DNA from: Lentibacter algarum
Lineage (GTDB): Bacteria; Pseudomonadota; Alphaproteobacteria; Rhodobacterales; Rhodobacteraceae
Reading direction: 5' to 3'
Length of the DNA: 64,000 bases
NCBI RefSeq assembly: GCF_018860975.1
Contig: NZ_JAHKQI010000010.1
Location: 310,001 to 374,000, forward strand
Below, piece by piece: positions 24,777 to 34,439 of this stretch. The translations under genes and the position numbers were made by a program. The notes beneath the pieces are model-generated. The model saw only the letters and a list, made by a program, of their open reading frames with translations, did no database searches and was not told the DNA's origin. Positions within the stretch are counted from its first letter, which is position 1; every line of letters starts with the position of its first letter.

Positions 24777-26279
24777 ATGACAGTGAACAAACCACTCTCC
24801 AAATCGAGCCCAAACACATGGGAGTTTCTCCGCGATGCTATGATCGCTCCAACCGGATTTCGCGAGTATGACGCCCGCTGGAAATACCCCGAGGAAGTGA
24901 ACTTGCCCGGCATTACAGCGCTCGGCCTTGGCCTTGGCACACAGATGCACGCACGCGGAATCGAACCGGTGATCGCCGTCGGCAATGACTACCGCGACTA
25001 TTCCCTCAGCATCAAAAACGCTCTGATGCTCGGGCTCATGCAAGCAGGCATTCACGTCAAAGACATCGGCCCGGCTGTGTCGCCGATGGCCTATTTCAGC
25101 CAGTTTCACTTGGGCGCACCTGCTGTTGCTATGGTGACGGCGTCACATAACCCCAACGGATGGACCGGCGTGAAAATGGGCTTTGAACGCCCGCTCACCC
25201 ACGGCCCTGAAGAGATGAACGAATTGCGCGATATTGTGCTTGAAGGCCGCGGCATTGCGCGCGACGGCGGCAAATACGAGTTCGTTGAAGGTGTGCGCGA
25301 GGCCTACATCGACGATCTGGTCGGCGATTTCAAAATGAGCCGCAAACTGCGCGTCGTCTGCGCCACGGGCAATGGAAGCGCTTGCGCCTTTGCTCCGGAG
25401 GTTTTTGAGCGTATCGGCGTCGAAGTTGTGCCGAGTCACAATGAGCTCGACTACACTTTCCCGCATTACAACCCCAACCCCGAAGCCATGGAAATGCTGC
25501 ACGACATGTCAGCATCCGTTAAAGACAGCGGCGCTGACTTCGCGCTCGGTTTTGACGGCGACGGTGACCGCTGCGGTGTTGTTGACGACGAATGTGAAGA
25601 GATTTTTGCTGACAAAGTCGGTGTCATCATGGCGCGTGATCTGAGCAAGATCTACCCCAACAGCACCTTTGTTGCTGACGTAAAATCAACTGGCCTCTTC
25701 GCCTCCGATCCCGAGCTGATCGCCAATGGCGTCACTGCGGACTACTGGAAAACCGGCCACTCCCACATGAAGCGACGCGTCAAGGAACTTGGTGCGCTGG
25801 CTGGGTTTGAGAAATCAGGTCACTACTTCCTCGCAGAGCCCATCGGGCGTGGCTATGACTGCGGCCTGCGTGTCGCGGTTGAGGTCTGCAAATTGATGGA
25901 CCGCAATCCGGATATGAAAATGTCGGATCTGCGCAAGGCCCTGCCAACAACATGGGCCACGCCGACAATGTCCCCCTACGCCGCCGACACCGAGAAATAT
26001 GACATATTGGAGCGTCTGGTGGCCAAGCTCGTCGCCAAGGGCAACGCCGGTGAAACTCTCGCTGGCCGCGCGATCAAGGAAGTTGTCACCGTCAACGGCG
26101 CGCGCGTCATTCTCGACAACGGCTCATGGGGCCTCGTGCGGGCATCCTCCAACACACCAAACCTGGTTGTGGTTTGCGAAAGCTCCGAGAGTGAAGACGA
26201 AATGCGCGCTATCTTCGCTGATATTGACGCCGTCATCCGCACCGAACCCGGCGTTGGCGATTACGACCAAACGATCTAG
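24777..26279 (+). CDS. Phosphomannomutase/phosphoglucomutase family enzyme
   Basis: This 500-residue protein has the alpha-D-phosphohexomutase motifs: TASHNPNGWTGVK with the phosphorylated serine, and the metal loop GFDGDGDRCG, plus a C-terminal sugar-phosphate domain. It interconverts hexose 6- and 1-phosphates for nucleotide sugars, here probably feeding capsule or LPS synthesis given the adjacent capsule-export genes. Substrate specificity (glucose or mannose) cannot be fixed from sequence. It is 47 bases downstream of the KpsE-like gene. Confidence 0.9.
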   Translation: MTVNKPLSKSSPNTWEFLRDAMIAPTGFREYDARWKYPEEVNLPGITALGLGLGTQMHARGIEPVIAVGNDYRDYSLSIKNALMLGLMQAGIHVKDIGPAVSPMAYFSQFHLGAPAVAMVTASHNPNGWTGVKMGFERPLTHGPEEMNELRDIVLEGRGIARDGGKYEFVEGVREAYIDDLVGDFKMSRKLRVVCATGNGSACAFAPEVFERIGVEVVPSHNELDYTFPHYNPNPEAMEMLHDMSASVKDSGADFALGFDGDGDRCGVVDDECEEIFADKVGVIMARDLSKIYPNSTFVADVKSTGLFASDPELIANGVTADYWKTGHSHMKRRVKELGALAGFEKSGHYFLAEPIGRGYDCGLRVAVEVCKLMDRNPDMKMSDLRKALPTTWATPTMSPYAADTEKYDILERLVAKLVAKGNAGETLAGRAIKEVVTVNGARVILDNGSWGLVRASSNTPNLVVVCESSESEDEMRAIFADIDAVIRTEPGVGDYDQTI

Positions 26280-26306
26280 TTTTCCCTTTGCTCAAATACT
26301 CAATCA

Positions 26307-26351
26307 CACGCGTGGCGCAGCCACGCGTGGATCGGATTTGCGAAGCAAATT
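26307..26351. repeat. Two palindromic stem-loops between convergent genes
   Basis: CACGCGTGGC-GCA-GCCACGCGTG (26307-26329) forms a perfect 10-bp stem, and GATTTGC-GAA-GCAAATT (26335-26351) forms a second. The pair lies between convergent genes and may act as terminator or REP-like element; there is no T-run. Confidence 0.55.
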
Positions 26352-26361
26352 CGAAACCCGT

Positions 26362-28374
26362 TCAAGCCTGTAGCCCACGCCCTTTAAGCAAAGCGTCAAC
26401 TCCCGGCATGCGCCCGCGAAATGCCGTATAAAGCTCTGCTGCGTCCTTTGATCCGCCCGTCGAAAGAATGTTTTCCTCAAGGGCCTGCGCCAGTTCAGCA
26501 TCAAACGCATCGCCCTTTTCCTCAAACGCTGCAAAAGCGTCAGCGTCCATGACTTCTGACCACATGTAGGAATAATAGCCCGAAGAATACCCGTCTCCAG
26601 CAAACACATGCGCAAAATGTGGTGTTGCATGGCGCATGGTGATGGCTTCAGGCATGCCCATTTCAGCGAGGATCGCGCCCTGCCGCTGCATCGGGTCTGC
26701 CGGAGGCGCACCCTCATGGAATGCCAGATCAACCATCGCTGATGCGACATACTCGACCGTTTGAAAGCCCATATCAAACGTCGCCGCACCCAGCACCTTG
26801 TCCAATAGCGCCTTGGGCATCGCCTCACCTGTTTCAACATGGGTCGCGAATTCGGCAAGCACTTCCGGCACATCAAGCCAGTGCTCATACAACTGGCTCG
26901 GCAGCTCGACAAAGTCGCGCGCAACAGAGGTGCCTGAAATGCTCTCATAGGTGACATCCGACAGCATCTGGTGCAGCGCATGGCCAAACTCGTGAAACAG
27001 CGTGCGCGCGTCGTCATAGCTCAGTAGCGCCGGGCTGGCCTTGGCAAAGTTGCACACATTTATCACCACAGGCGCCTGCACCTCGGGAAACTTCGCTTGC
27101 GCGCGCATCGCCGAGCACCAAGCCCCCGAGCGTTTGCTGCCCCGCGCGAAATAGTCACCGATAAACACCGCCACATGTTTGCCGTTGCGTGTTACGTCCC
27201 AAGCTCGGCAATCGGCGTGGTAAAGTGGCACTTCGAGCGGTGCAAACTCAAGCCCGAACAGCCGGTTCGCGCAAGCAAAACTGGCCTCGATCATCCGGTC
27301 GAGCTGGAAGTATGGTTTAACCTCGGCTTCGTCCAGATCGTGCTCAATCGCGCGGCGTTTATCAGCGTAGTAGCGCCAGTCCCACGGGGCCAGATCACCG
27401 TTCACGCCGTCATCGGCCATCATACCCGCCAGCACTTCAGCGTCGGCATTTGCCTGAGCTTTGGCTGGTTCCCAAACATCGTTCAGCAGTTGTCGCACGG
27501 CAGCCGGCGTGCCTGCCATTTCGGTTTCAAGCTTGTAGTCGGCAAAACTTTCATAGCCCAACAGCTGCGCGCGCTCGTGCCGCAGTGCAAGTATTTCGGC
27601 GCAGATTTCGCGGTTGTCGGTTGCGCCGCCGTTGGCGCCGCGCGCCGCCCAGGCTTCAAAGGCCTTCTGGCGCAAATCGCGCTTAGAAGAAAACTGCAAA
27701 AATGGCACGATAAGCGAGCGCGACAGCGTCACAACAGGCCCATTTGCCTCTTTCTCTTCTCCGGCAGCCCGTGCAGTTTCCACGACAAAATCAGGCAGGC
27801 CTTCCAGCCCCTCCTCGCCCAACTCCATAAACCAGCTGCGCTCGTCCGCGAGCACGTTTTGCGTAAACTCGGTGCCTAGCTCGGCCAGGCGTGATTTGAT
27901 CTCGGCCATGCGCTTGTCTTGCTCGCCGGTAAGTGCCGCACCTGCTCGCACAAAGCCACGCCGCGTCAGCATCAGCACGCGTTCTTGCTCGGCGTTCAAA
28001 TCAAGTTGGTCGCGCGCGGACCAAACAGCTTCAATCCGTGCAAACAGCGCTTTATTGGCTGTCATCCGCGAGAAGTGCTGTGCCAGCTTGGGCGAGAACT
28101 CCCGCTGAAGGGCCTCACGCGCGGGGTTACTGTCGGCCCCTGCAACGGTAAAGAACACCGAGAGCACTTTATCAAGCGCTTGTCCCGCGCTCTCCAGCGC
28201 CCCGATCACGCTATCAAAACTTGCCGCACCGGTGTCAGCCGTTATCGCGTCAATTTCCGCATCATGCTCCGCCAAAGCAACGTCTAAGGCAGGCGCAAAG
28301 TCTGCGTCGGCAATCAGATCAAACGGCGCTATCCCAAACGGCGTTGTCCACTCAGCCAAGAGCATATTTGTCAT
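26362..28374 (-). CDS. M3-family zinc metallopeptidase (oligopeptidase A / Dcp type)
   Basis: This 670-residue cytoplasmic protein has the zinc motif HEFGH (residues 461-465) followed by ALHQMLSD, and the downstream glutamate region GTSVARDFVELPSQLYE. This is the thimet-oligopeptidase family that degrades short peptides after other proteases. Length and lack of signal peptide fit oligopeptidase A (PrlC/OpdA). It is convergent with the hexomutase gene. Confidence 0.93.
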   Translation of the reverse strand: MTNMLLAEWTTPFGIAPFDLIADADFAPALDVALAEHDAEIDAITADTGAASFDSVIGALESAGQALDKVLSVFFTVAGADSNPAREALQREFSPKLAQHFSRMTANKALFARIEAVWSARDQLDLNAEQERVLMLTRRGFVRAGAALTGEQDKRMAEIKSRLAELGTEFTQNVLADERSWFMELGEEGLEGLPDFVVETARAAGEEKEANGPVVTLSRSLIVPFLQFSSKRDLRQKAFEAWAARGANGGATDNREICAEILALRHERAQLLGYESFADYKLETEMAGTPAAVRQLLNDVWEPAKAQANADAEVLAGMMADDGVNGDLAPWDWRYYADKRRAIEHDLDEAEVKPYFQLDRMIEASFACANRLFGLEFAPLEVPLYHADCRAWDVTRNGKHVAVFIGDYFARGSKRSGAWCSAMRAQAKFPEVQAPVVINVCNFAKASPALLSYDDARTLFHEFGHALHQMLSDVTYESISGTSVARDFVELPSQLYEHWLDVPEVLAEFATHVETGEAMPKALLDKVLGAATFDMGFQTVEYVASAMVDLAFHEGAPPADPMQRQGAILAEMGMPEAITMRHATPHFAHVFAGDGYSSGYYSYMWSEVMDADAFAAFEEKGDAFDAELAQALEENILSTGGSKDAAELYTAFRGRMPGVDALLKGRGLQA

Positions 28375-28410
28375 GTGTTCTCTCCATTTACCCTGCGAGA
28401 GCAGGCGTGT

Positions 28411-29424
28411 TCATAAGTTCTTACAGGCCGCGCAATCATCACGCCGTGCCAGTTTTATCTTTCGGCTTTCCCCATAAAGCCCATCATAAATCAGCATCTC
28501 TCCACGGGTGACTTGCCCCGCGCCAGTGATCAGCTTGACCGCCTCAAGCGCCATCATCGAGCCGATCACACCCGGCAACGGCCCAACGACACCTGCTTCA
28601 GCACATGACGGTGCCAGCCCGTCAGCCGGCGCCTTTGGGAATATACATTCATAGCAAGGCCCGCCGCGCGCCGGATCAAACACCGACAACTGGCCCTCCC
28701 ATTGCGCAAGCGCCCCTGAAACAAGCGGTTTGCCCAAGGCTACGGCACTGCGATTAACAAGGTATCGAGTGCTGAAATTGTCGGTGCCGTCGATGATAAC
28801 ATCGTAGTCGCCGAGCAACTCGCCGACATTTTCGCCCGTCAGCCGCCGCGCATAGGGCCGCACCTCAACAAAGGGGTTGAGCGCCCGCATAGCCGCCGCA
28901 GCAGACTGCACCTTTGATTGGCCGGTGTTTTCATCTCGGTGAATAATCTGCCGTTGCAGGTTTGTGTGTTCAACCGTGTCGTCGTCGATCACTCCGATCG
29001 TGCCGACTCCTGCGGCAGTCAAATACATCAAAACGGGCGAGCCCAGCCCACCAGCTCCAACCACCAAAACTTTGGATTGTTTGAGCTTTTTCTGACCGGC
29101 ACCGCCCAGTTCCCTCAGGACAATATGGCGCGCGTAGCGTTCTAACTCGGTGTCGTTGAACAAGGGTTTCGGTGTTTGCGTTACTTGCGGCCTCGCTCGG
29201 GCCTTGAGCACTTTAAGCCCGAGAACATAGCCCGCAACCAGCGAAGCAAGCCCGCCTGCCACTGTCCAGAGTTGCACGCCGTATTCCAAGTGCCAAAGCC
29301 CGAAGCCAAGCAATGCAAACAGCGCCAAAGCGAAAAGCACACAAGCCAAAGCGCGTTGCCAACGCAAGTAGCGGTTTAGCGCCCACAAGATTGCAAGTGT
29401 TCCAACAAAGGTAACGCCAAACAT
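28411..29424 (-). CDS. ThiF/MoeB/HesA-family adenylyltransferase with membrane-anchored N-terminus
   Basis: This 337-residue protein has two or three N-terminal hydrophobic helices (about 1-70), then an E1-like domain: VVGAGGLGSPVLMYL, RQIIHRDENTGQSK, and DGTDNFSTRYLVN. It also has paired zinc cysteines (CYEC and CAAC). MoeB/ThiF activate ubiquitin-like sulfur carrier C-termini by adenylylation for molybdopterin or thiamine synthesis. The membrane N-terminus is unusual for soluble MoeB but seen in Rhodobacterales. Its ATG shares one base with the dut stop (TGATG). Confidence 0.85.
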   Translation of the reverse strand: MFGVTFVGTLAILWALNRYLRWQRALACVLFALALFALLGFGLWHLEYGVQLWTVAGGLASLVAGYVLGLKVLKARARPQVTQTPKPLFNDTELERYARHIVLRELGGAGQKKLKQSKVLVVGAGGLGSPVLMYLTAAGVGTIGVIDDDTVEHTNLQRQIIHRDENTGQSKVQSAAAAMRALNPFVEVRPYARRLTGENVGELLGDYDVIIDGTDNFSTRYLVNRSAVALGKPLVSGALAQWEGQLSVFDPARGGPCYECIFPKAPADGLAPSCAEAGVVGPLPGVIGSMMALEAVKLITGAGQVTRGEMLIYDGLYGESRKIKLARRDDCAACKNL

Positions 29425-29885
29425 CAGCTCGCCCCTGTCGAGCCGAAACCGCCCTCGCCGCGTTCAGTTTCGCTCAGACCAACTGCCAACTCAAACTGTG
29501 CTTGCACCACCGGCGCAACGATCATCTGCGCAATCCGCGCACCGTGTTTTACGACAAAACCCTCGCGGCCCGCATTGAGCAAAATCACCCCGAGAGGCCC
29601 GCGATAGTCAGCGTCGATCGTGCCAGGGCTGTTCGGCAAGGTTATTCCATGCTTCAAAGCCAGCCCGGAGCGCGGCCGTAGCTGAACTTCATACCCCTGA
29701 GGGATTTCAAGCCTCAGGCCGGTTGGCACCAACATCCGCGCGCCCGCTTCCAACCTGATCTCGCCACGATCCGGAAAATTGGCGCGCACATCTGCCCCTG
29801 CCGCCCCCGCACTTTCATAAGCTGGCAAGCCCAACGCGCGGTCGGCGTCTTCATCCCAGATGATCTTTACAGTGACCAAAGCCAA
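29424..29885 (-). CDS. dut: dUTP diphosphatase
   Basis: This 153-residue enzyme hydrolyses dUTP to dUMP and pyrophosphate, protecting DNA from uracil and supplying dTMP precursor. All five motifs of trimeric dUTPases are visible: [33 protein letters not shown] and the C-terminal GEGGFGSTG. It sits between coaBC and the ThiF-like gene on the same strand; coaBC-dut is a conserved arrangement. Confidence 0.96.
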   Translation of the reverse strand: MALVTVKIIWDEDADRALGLPAYESAGAAGADVRANFPDRGEIRLEAGARMLVPTGLRLEIPQGYEVQLRPRSGLALKHGITLPNSPGTIDADYRGPLGVILLNAGREGFVVKHGARIAQMIVAPVVQAQFELAVGLSETERGEGGFGSTGAS

Positions 29886-29924
29886 CCCTTCTTCTCTTTC
29901 AAAACATCCCCACCAGAGGCACCC

Positions 29925-31118
29925 TTAGCTCAGTGCTTCGGCGATCCGGCTTGCAAGCTTGCGTGCAACCAAGTCTTTGCTCATGCGCGGCCAGTCTTCA
30001 ACGCCAGCGTCTGAGATCAGATGCACAGCATTTTCCGCCCCGCCCATGATACCCGTTTCGGGGCTGACATCATTGGCAACGATCCAGTCACAGCCTTTGC
30101 GTTTGCGCTTGGCCGTGGCGTTGCTGATCACATCATCGGTCTCAGCGGCAAAGCCGACAACGAGCCCAGGCCTCCCCGACTTCATCTGACTCACTTGCGC
30201 CAGAATATCGGGGTTCTCCGCGAACTCCAGCACAGGCAACTCGCCCTTGTTTTTCTTGATCTTGCTGCTGCTCTCACGTTTCACACGCCAATCCGCGACA
30301 GCCGCTGCAAACACGCCAGCATCTACTGGCAACGCGGTCTCGACGGCTGCAAGCATTTCGCCCGCACTTTGCACAGCAATCACCTCAACACCCGCTGGCG
30401 GCGGCACATCGGCTGGGCCTGTCACAAAAACCACATCCGCTCCGAGCGCCGCCAATGCAGTAGCAACCGCCGTGCCCTGCGCCCCTGACGAGCGATTGGC
30501 AATGTAGCGCACCGGATCAATCGGCTCGTGGGTGGGGCCGGATGTTACCAATATCCGCTTGCCATTGAGCGGCCCGCCAGCCAGTGCCGTTTCAACCGCA
30601 GCAACAATCTCTAGAGGTTCGGACATTCGCCCGAAGCCAAATTCCCCACACGCCATATCGCCTTCATTGGGGCCGACAACACGCAACCCATCGCCTTGTA
30701 AAACCGCGAGGTTGCGTTGGGTGGCAGCATGTTCCCACATCCGCACATTCATCGCTGGTGCAATCAAAACAGGTGTGTCTGTGGCCATCAAAAGCGTGGT
30801 AGCAAGGTCGTCAGCGTGACCGCCTGCCATCTTGGCCATCAAGTCGGCTGTCGCAGGCGCAACAACCACCAGATCTGCGATGCGGGAGAGTTGGATGTGG
30901 CCCATCTCCGCCTCATCTGTGAGGTCAAACAGATCAGTATAGGCCTTCTCGCCCGCCAACGCAGACACTGACAGTGGCGTGACGAACTCTGTTGCCGCAG
31001 AGGTAAGAACAGGCGTCACCGCCGCCCCACGCTCTTTCAGGCGGCGTATTAGATCAAGGCACTTGAATGCAGCAATTCCGCCGCCAATGATCAGTAAAAC
31101 TCTTTTGCCGTCTAGCAC
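29925..31118 (-). CDS. coaBC: Bifunctional phosphopantothenoylcysteine decarboxylase/phosphopantothenate-cysteine ligase
   Basis: This 397-residue protein performs two steps of coenzyme A synthesis. The N-terminal CoaC flavoprotein domain has GGGIAAFKCLDLIRRL and APAMNVRMWEH; the C-terminal CoaB ligase has ILVTSGPTHEPIDPVRYIANRSSG. The start is a GTG at 31118 with Shine-Dalgarno GGAGG six bases upstream; the ATG two bases upstream is out of frame and hits TAG at once. It is 39 bases ahead of dut. Confidence 0.95.
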   Translation of the reverse strand: MLDGKRVLLIIGGGIAAFKCLDLIRRLKERGAAVTPVLTSAATEFVTPLSVSALAGEKAYTDLFDLTDEAEMGHIQLSRIADLVVVAPATADLMAKMAGGHADDLATTLLMATDTPVLIAPAMNVRMWEHAATQRNLAVLQGDGLRVVGPNEGDMACGEFGFGRMSEPLEIVAAVETALAGGPLNGKRILVTSGPTHEPIDPVRYIANRSSGAQGTAVATALAALGADVVFVTGPADVPPPAGVEVIAVQSAGEMLAAVETALPVDAGVFAAAVADWRVKRESSSKIKKNKGELPVLEFAENPDILAQVSQMKSGRPGLVVGFAAETDDVISNATAKRKRKGCDWIVANDVSPETGIMGGAENAVHLISDAGVEDWPRMSKDLVARKLASRIAEALS

Positions 31119-31261
31119 ATGAAGCCTCCGCTGGGGTTTGTGTGTTACAGTTAAGCCAGCGCATGCTCAAACTCAATGCCGTGTGAGCAATCAGCATTCG
31201 GAATGAAGGCACGCACAAAACAACATTGGTCGTGCCGGCACCGCCGCGTTACCCTGTTTGC

Positions 31262-31945
31262 ATGACATATGATCTTTACATTGGCGATCGCGCCTTTTCG
31301 AGTTGGTCCATGCGTGGCTGGCTTATGCTCGAAAAATTCAACCTGCCCCACCGCTCCCATATGGTCGGGCTTTATAGTGGAACGATGGCCGAAGATATGG
31401 CCGAACTTGCGCCTGCTCGGCTTGTTCCGACACTGCGCGATGCATACGGCAATGTGGTTTTCGAAACACTCGCCATGGCCGAAACACTTGCCGAACAAAA
31501 CCCTGACGCGGGGCTTTGGCCTGCCGATGCAGCAGCCCGTGTCTTTGCCCGTTCGATGACCTCCGAAATGCACGCGGGTTTCAGTGCATTGCGTGGCGAC
31601 TGCCCGATGCAGTTGTTTCATCAATGGGTCGGCTTTAAGCCTTCCGACGCTGTCGAGGCCGACTTGCGGCGCATAGAACAGCTTGTTGGCATGGCGCGCA
31701 CGCGTTTTGGCAGTGGTGGGCCTTGGCTCTTTGGGCAGTATTCAGTGGCCGATGCGTTTTACGCTCCTGTCGCCGCGCGGATCGCGGGCTTCGGGCTTGA
31801 AGTTGACCAGACCTTGCAGGCTTATGTCACCACCACGCTGTCTGACCGGGCATTTCAGCAATGGCGTGCGCTCGGCATCAGCGAAGTATACGAGCCCTTC
31901 CCCTATCCGCTCGCCTTGCAAAAAGCACCTTGGCCCGCGACATAG
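31262..31945 (+). CDS. Glutathione S-transferase family protein
   Basis: This 227-residue protein has the N-terminal thioredoxin-like domain of the GST superfamily. The serine-type glutathione-binding segment is SSWSMRGWLMLE, followed by FETLAMAETLAE and an all-helical C-terminal domain with PWLFGQYSVADAFYAP, the conserved N-capping box. The substrate is unknown. The start MTYDLYIG at 31262 was preferred over the upstream codon by alignment of the strand. It stands alone between coaBC (divergent) and comM. Confidence 0.85.
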   Translation: MTYDLYIGDRAFSSWSMRGWLMLEKFNLPHRSHMVGLYSGTMAEDMAELAPARLVPTLRDAYGNVVFETLAMAETLAEQNPDAGLWPADAAARVFARSMTSEMHAGFSALRGDCPMQLFHQWVGFKPSDAVEADLRRIEQLVGMARTRFGSGGPWLFGQYSVADAFYAPVAARIAGFGLEVDQTLQAYVTTTLSDRAFQQWRALGISEVYEPFPYPLALQKAPWPAT

Positions 31946-31988
31946 CTTTGCTCGGTAGCCGCCGAATTTTAACTTATCTGATGGGCTG

Positions 31989-32028
31989 TTAACCGAATGT
32001 AAACCATGACTGCCTAACCGTTAACCAT
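31989..32028. promoter_or_regulatory. CtrA-like sites upstream of comM
   Basis: TTAACCGAATGTAAA (31989-32003) fits TTAA-N7-TTAA with one mismatch, and TTAACCAT (32021-32028) is a perfect half-site, 13 bases before the ATG. CtrA controls competence-like genes including comM in Rhodobacter capsulatus, so regulation here is plausible but not proven. Confidence 0.45.
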
Positions 32029-32041
32029 AGCGGGAGGCAGC

Positions 32042-33556
32042 ATGGTTGCACGGACATATACTGTTGCGTTTGAGGGTGTCGAGGCGCGCACTGTCGAAGT
32101 GCAATGCGCGGTGACGGCGGGCTTGCCAGCTTTTGCTATCGTCGGCCTGCCAGACAAGGCTGTGTCAGAAGCGCGCGATCGCGTGCGCGCCGCGCTTTCC
32201 GCCATGTCGATCGCGTTGCCATCCAAGCGGTTAACCATCAATCTGTCTCCGGCCGATTTGCCCAAAGAGGGCAGCCATTTTGATTTGCCGATCGCGCTGG
32301 CGCTGCTTGCCGCGCTTGAAATCCTGCCCAAGGACGCTGTTGAAAGCATCACTTCGCTTGGTGAGCTGTCACTTGACGGGGTGCTGATGCCAGTGATCGG
32401 CGCTTTGCCTGCTGCCCTTGCTGCTGCAGAGGCCGAGCGCAGCCTGCTGTGCCCGGAAGCCTCAGGCGCTGAAGCTGCTTGGGTAGATGCTGCGCAGGTG
32501 ATCGCACCGCAAAACTTACTGCAAGCAATTCAACACCTTACGGGGCAACGGCCGATTGATCCGGCAAAGCCAGGTGAAGTTGTTACCCAAGACAACCCGC
32601 GTGACTTTTTGGACGTGAAGGGCCAAGAGCGCGCCAAACGCGCTTTTGAAATCGCCGCGGCGGGGCGGCATCACTTGATGATGGTCGGAACGCCGGGCGC
32701 GGGCAAATCTATGTTGGCGGCGCGTATGCCGTCAATTTTGCCGCCGCTTTCGCCCGCCGAGGCGCTCGAAACCTCGATGATTCAGTCGCTCTCCGGGCTC
32801 ATCGAAGCCGGAGGCATTTCGCGCACACGCCCCTTTCGCGAACCACACCACACAGCGTCAATGGCTGCGATTGTCGGCGGTGGACGCAGCGCCAAGCCTG
32901 GTGAAATCAGCCTTGCTCATAACGGTGTTTTGTTCATGGACGAATTCCCCGAGTTTTCCCGTGCAGTGCTTGAAACCCTGCGCCAGCCGATCGAAACCGG
33001 AGAGGTTGTAGTGAGCCGCGCCAATGCCCACGTGCGCTACCCCTGCCGATTTTTGCTGATCGCCGCAGCAAACCCTTGTAAATGCGGGTATTTGTTTGAT
33101 CCGGCCCGTGCTTGCGCCCGCGTTCCACAATGTGGTGAAGACTATTTGGGGCGCATATCCGGCCCGTTGATGGACCGGTTTGACATGCGGCTTGACGTGC
33201 CGCCCGTCGCTCTGAGTGATCTTGATCTACCGACTGCTGGTGAAAGTTCCGCAGTGATTGCAGCGCGGGTTGAAACGGCCCGCAACTGCCAGGCCGAGCG
33301 GTTTGAAAGCCTCAACAACGTGCATTTGAACGCCGATGCCGAGGGAGAGTTGCTTGACGAAATCGCCGCACCTGATGCCGAGGGCCGAGCGTTTTTGCTC
33401 AAAGTCGCAGACAAGTTCGGCCTCACAGCGCGGGGCTATCACAGGGTTTTGAGGCTGGCGCGAACGATCGCTGATCTGGAGGGTGCTACAGATGTGCGAG
33501 CGCCGCATGTGGCTGAAGCGGTCAGCTTTCGGGTGACGGCGCTGAAAGAGAGTTGA
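32042..33556 (+). CDS. comM: YifB/ComM magnesium-chelatase-like AAA+ ATPase
   Basis: This 504-residue protein consists of an N-terminal Lon-substrate-like domain (GLPAFAIVGLPDKAVSEARD), a central AAA+ ATPase (Walker A GTPGAGKSML, Walker B VLFMDEFPEF) and a C-terminal Mg-chelatase subunit ChlI domain. ComM hexamers promote branch migration during natural transformation. It is preceded by CtrA-like sites. Its 3' end overlaps the convergent hydrolase gene by 35 bp. Confidence 0.94.
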   Translation: MVARTYTVAFEGVEARTVEVQCAVTAGLPAFAIVGLPDKAVSEARDRVRAALSAMSIALPSKRLTINLSPADLPKEGSHFDLPIALALLAALEILPKDAVESITSLGELSLDGVLMPVIGALPAALAAAEAERSLLCPEASGAEAAWVDAAQVIAPQNLLQAIQHLTGQRPIDPAKPGEVVTQDNPRDFLDVKGQERAKRAFEIAAAGRHHLMMVGTPGAGKSMLAARMPSILPPLSPAEALETSMIQSLSGLIEAGGISRTRPFREPHHTASMAAIVGGGRSAKPGEISLAHNGVLFMDEFPEFSRAVLETLRQPIETGEVVVSRANAHVRYPCRFLLIAAANPCKCGYLFDPARACARVPQCGEDYLGRISGPLMDRFDMRLDVPPVALSDLDLPTAGESSAVIAARVETARNCQAERFESLNNVHLNADAEGELLDEIAAPDAEGRAFLLKVADKFGLTARGYHRVLRLARTIADLEGATDVRAPHVAEAVSFRVTALKES

Positions 33557-34439
33557 TCCAGATTGCGATAGCCTTCAGGCTCCGCTTGGCTTCAGGGAAG
33601 TAGTTGTGAAACATCGGCCAGACATGCGGCATATTGTGCGCGATTGTCTCTGTCACAACCACCCCTTGATTGCGAAGTCGCTCGGCCATGCGCTGGCTGT
33701 CATCAAGCAGGATTTCACTGTCACTCGCCGCGATCCAAACAGGACAAGCGCCTGCAAAATCGGCAAAAAGCGGTGAGGCGCGCGGATCTTTTGGATCTGC
33801 CGACAGCATATAGAGCCCCTGCAAGTCTTGAATCCGCTCAGCGGGTAGCACCACGTCAGAGCGCTTGTTCTCGATGATCGAAGCGCCCGAGAACGTGACA
33901 TCAGTGAGCGGTGACAACGCGAAAACGCCGGCGGGTTGTGGCAGCTTCAGGCGGCATATTTCACCCAGCAGAGCGAGCACGATACCCCCTCCTGCGCTGT
34001 CTCCTCCAAGGATGATGTCTAGCGGATCTGTTGTCGTTAGCAGAGCTTTATAGGCGCTGATCGCATCCTCAACCGGAGCTGGAAACACGTTTTCCGGCGC
34101 GAGGCGGTAATCAACCAAGATGGCGCGGGACCGGGCAAAACCGCAAAGCACTGCGAGCATTTTGTGATGGGTTTTCGCAGAGCCCATCACGTAGGCGCCG
34201 CCATGAAAGTAAAGGATAACCTTGCTTGAACGGCTGTTGGGAACGCTCACATTTAGCGCGGGTCGCCCACCGAGGGTTGTGCGCTCGCTTACGGTTCCGG
34301 CAGGTTTGCGGAATAAATGTTTAGCCTTGAACTCAAAGGAGCTGCGCAGTTTGTTAACGTCAGATGTGCGCGCGAGATGTGTCTTTTCCGTAAGACGCAA
34401 CCATTGGTTCATAACCAAAGCGCGCAAACTCAAACTCAT
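33522..34439 (-). CDS. Alpha/beta hydrolase of the hormone-sensitive lipase family
   Basis: This 305-residue protein has the oxyanion-hole motif [11 protein letters not shown] and the nucleophile elbow [10 protein letters not shown], with the acid (SDSEILLDD) and histidine ([10 protein letters not shown]) near the end. It is likely an esterase with unknown substrate. Its start overlaps the gshB stop by 4 bp (ATGA), so it is co-translated with glutathione synthase. Confidence 0.9.
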   Translation of the reverse strand: MSLSLRALVMNQWLRLTEKTHLARTSDVNKLRSSFEFKAKHLFRKPAGTVSERTTLGGRPALNVSVPNSRSSKVILYFHGGAYVMGSAKTHHKMLAVLCGFARSRAILVDYRLAPENVFPAPVEDAISAYKALLTTTDPLDIILGGDSAGGGIVLALLGEICRLKLPQPAGVFALSPLTDVTFSGASIIENKRSDVVLPAERIQDLQGLYMLSADPKDPRASPLFADFAGACPVWIAASDSEILLDDSQRMAERLRNQGVVVTETIAHNMPHVWPMFHNYFPEAKRSLKAIAIWINSLSAPSPES

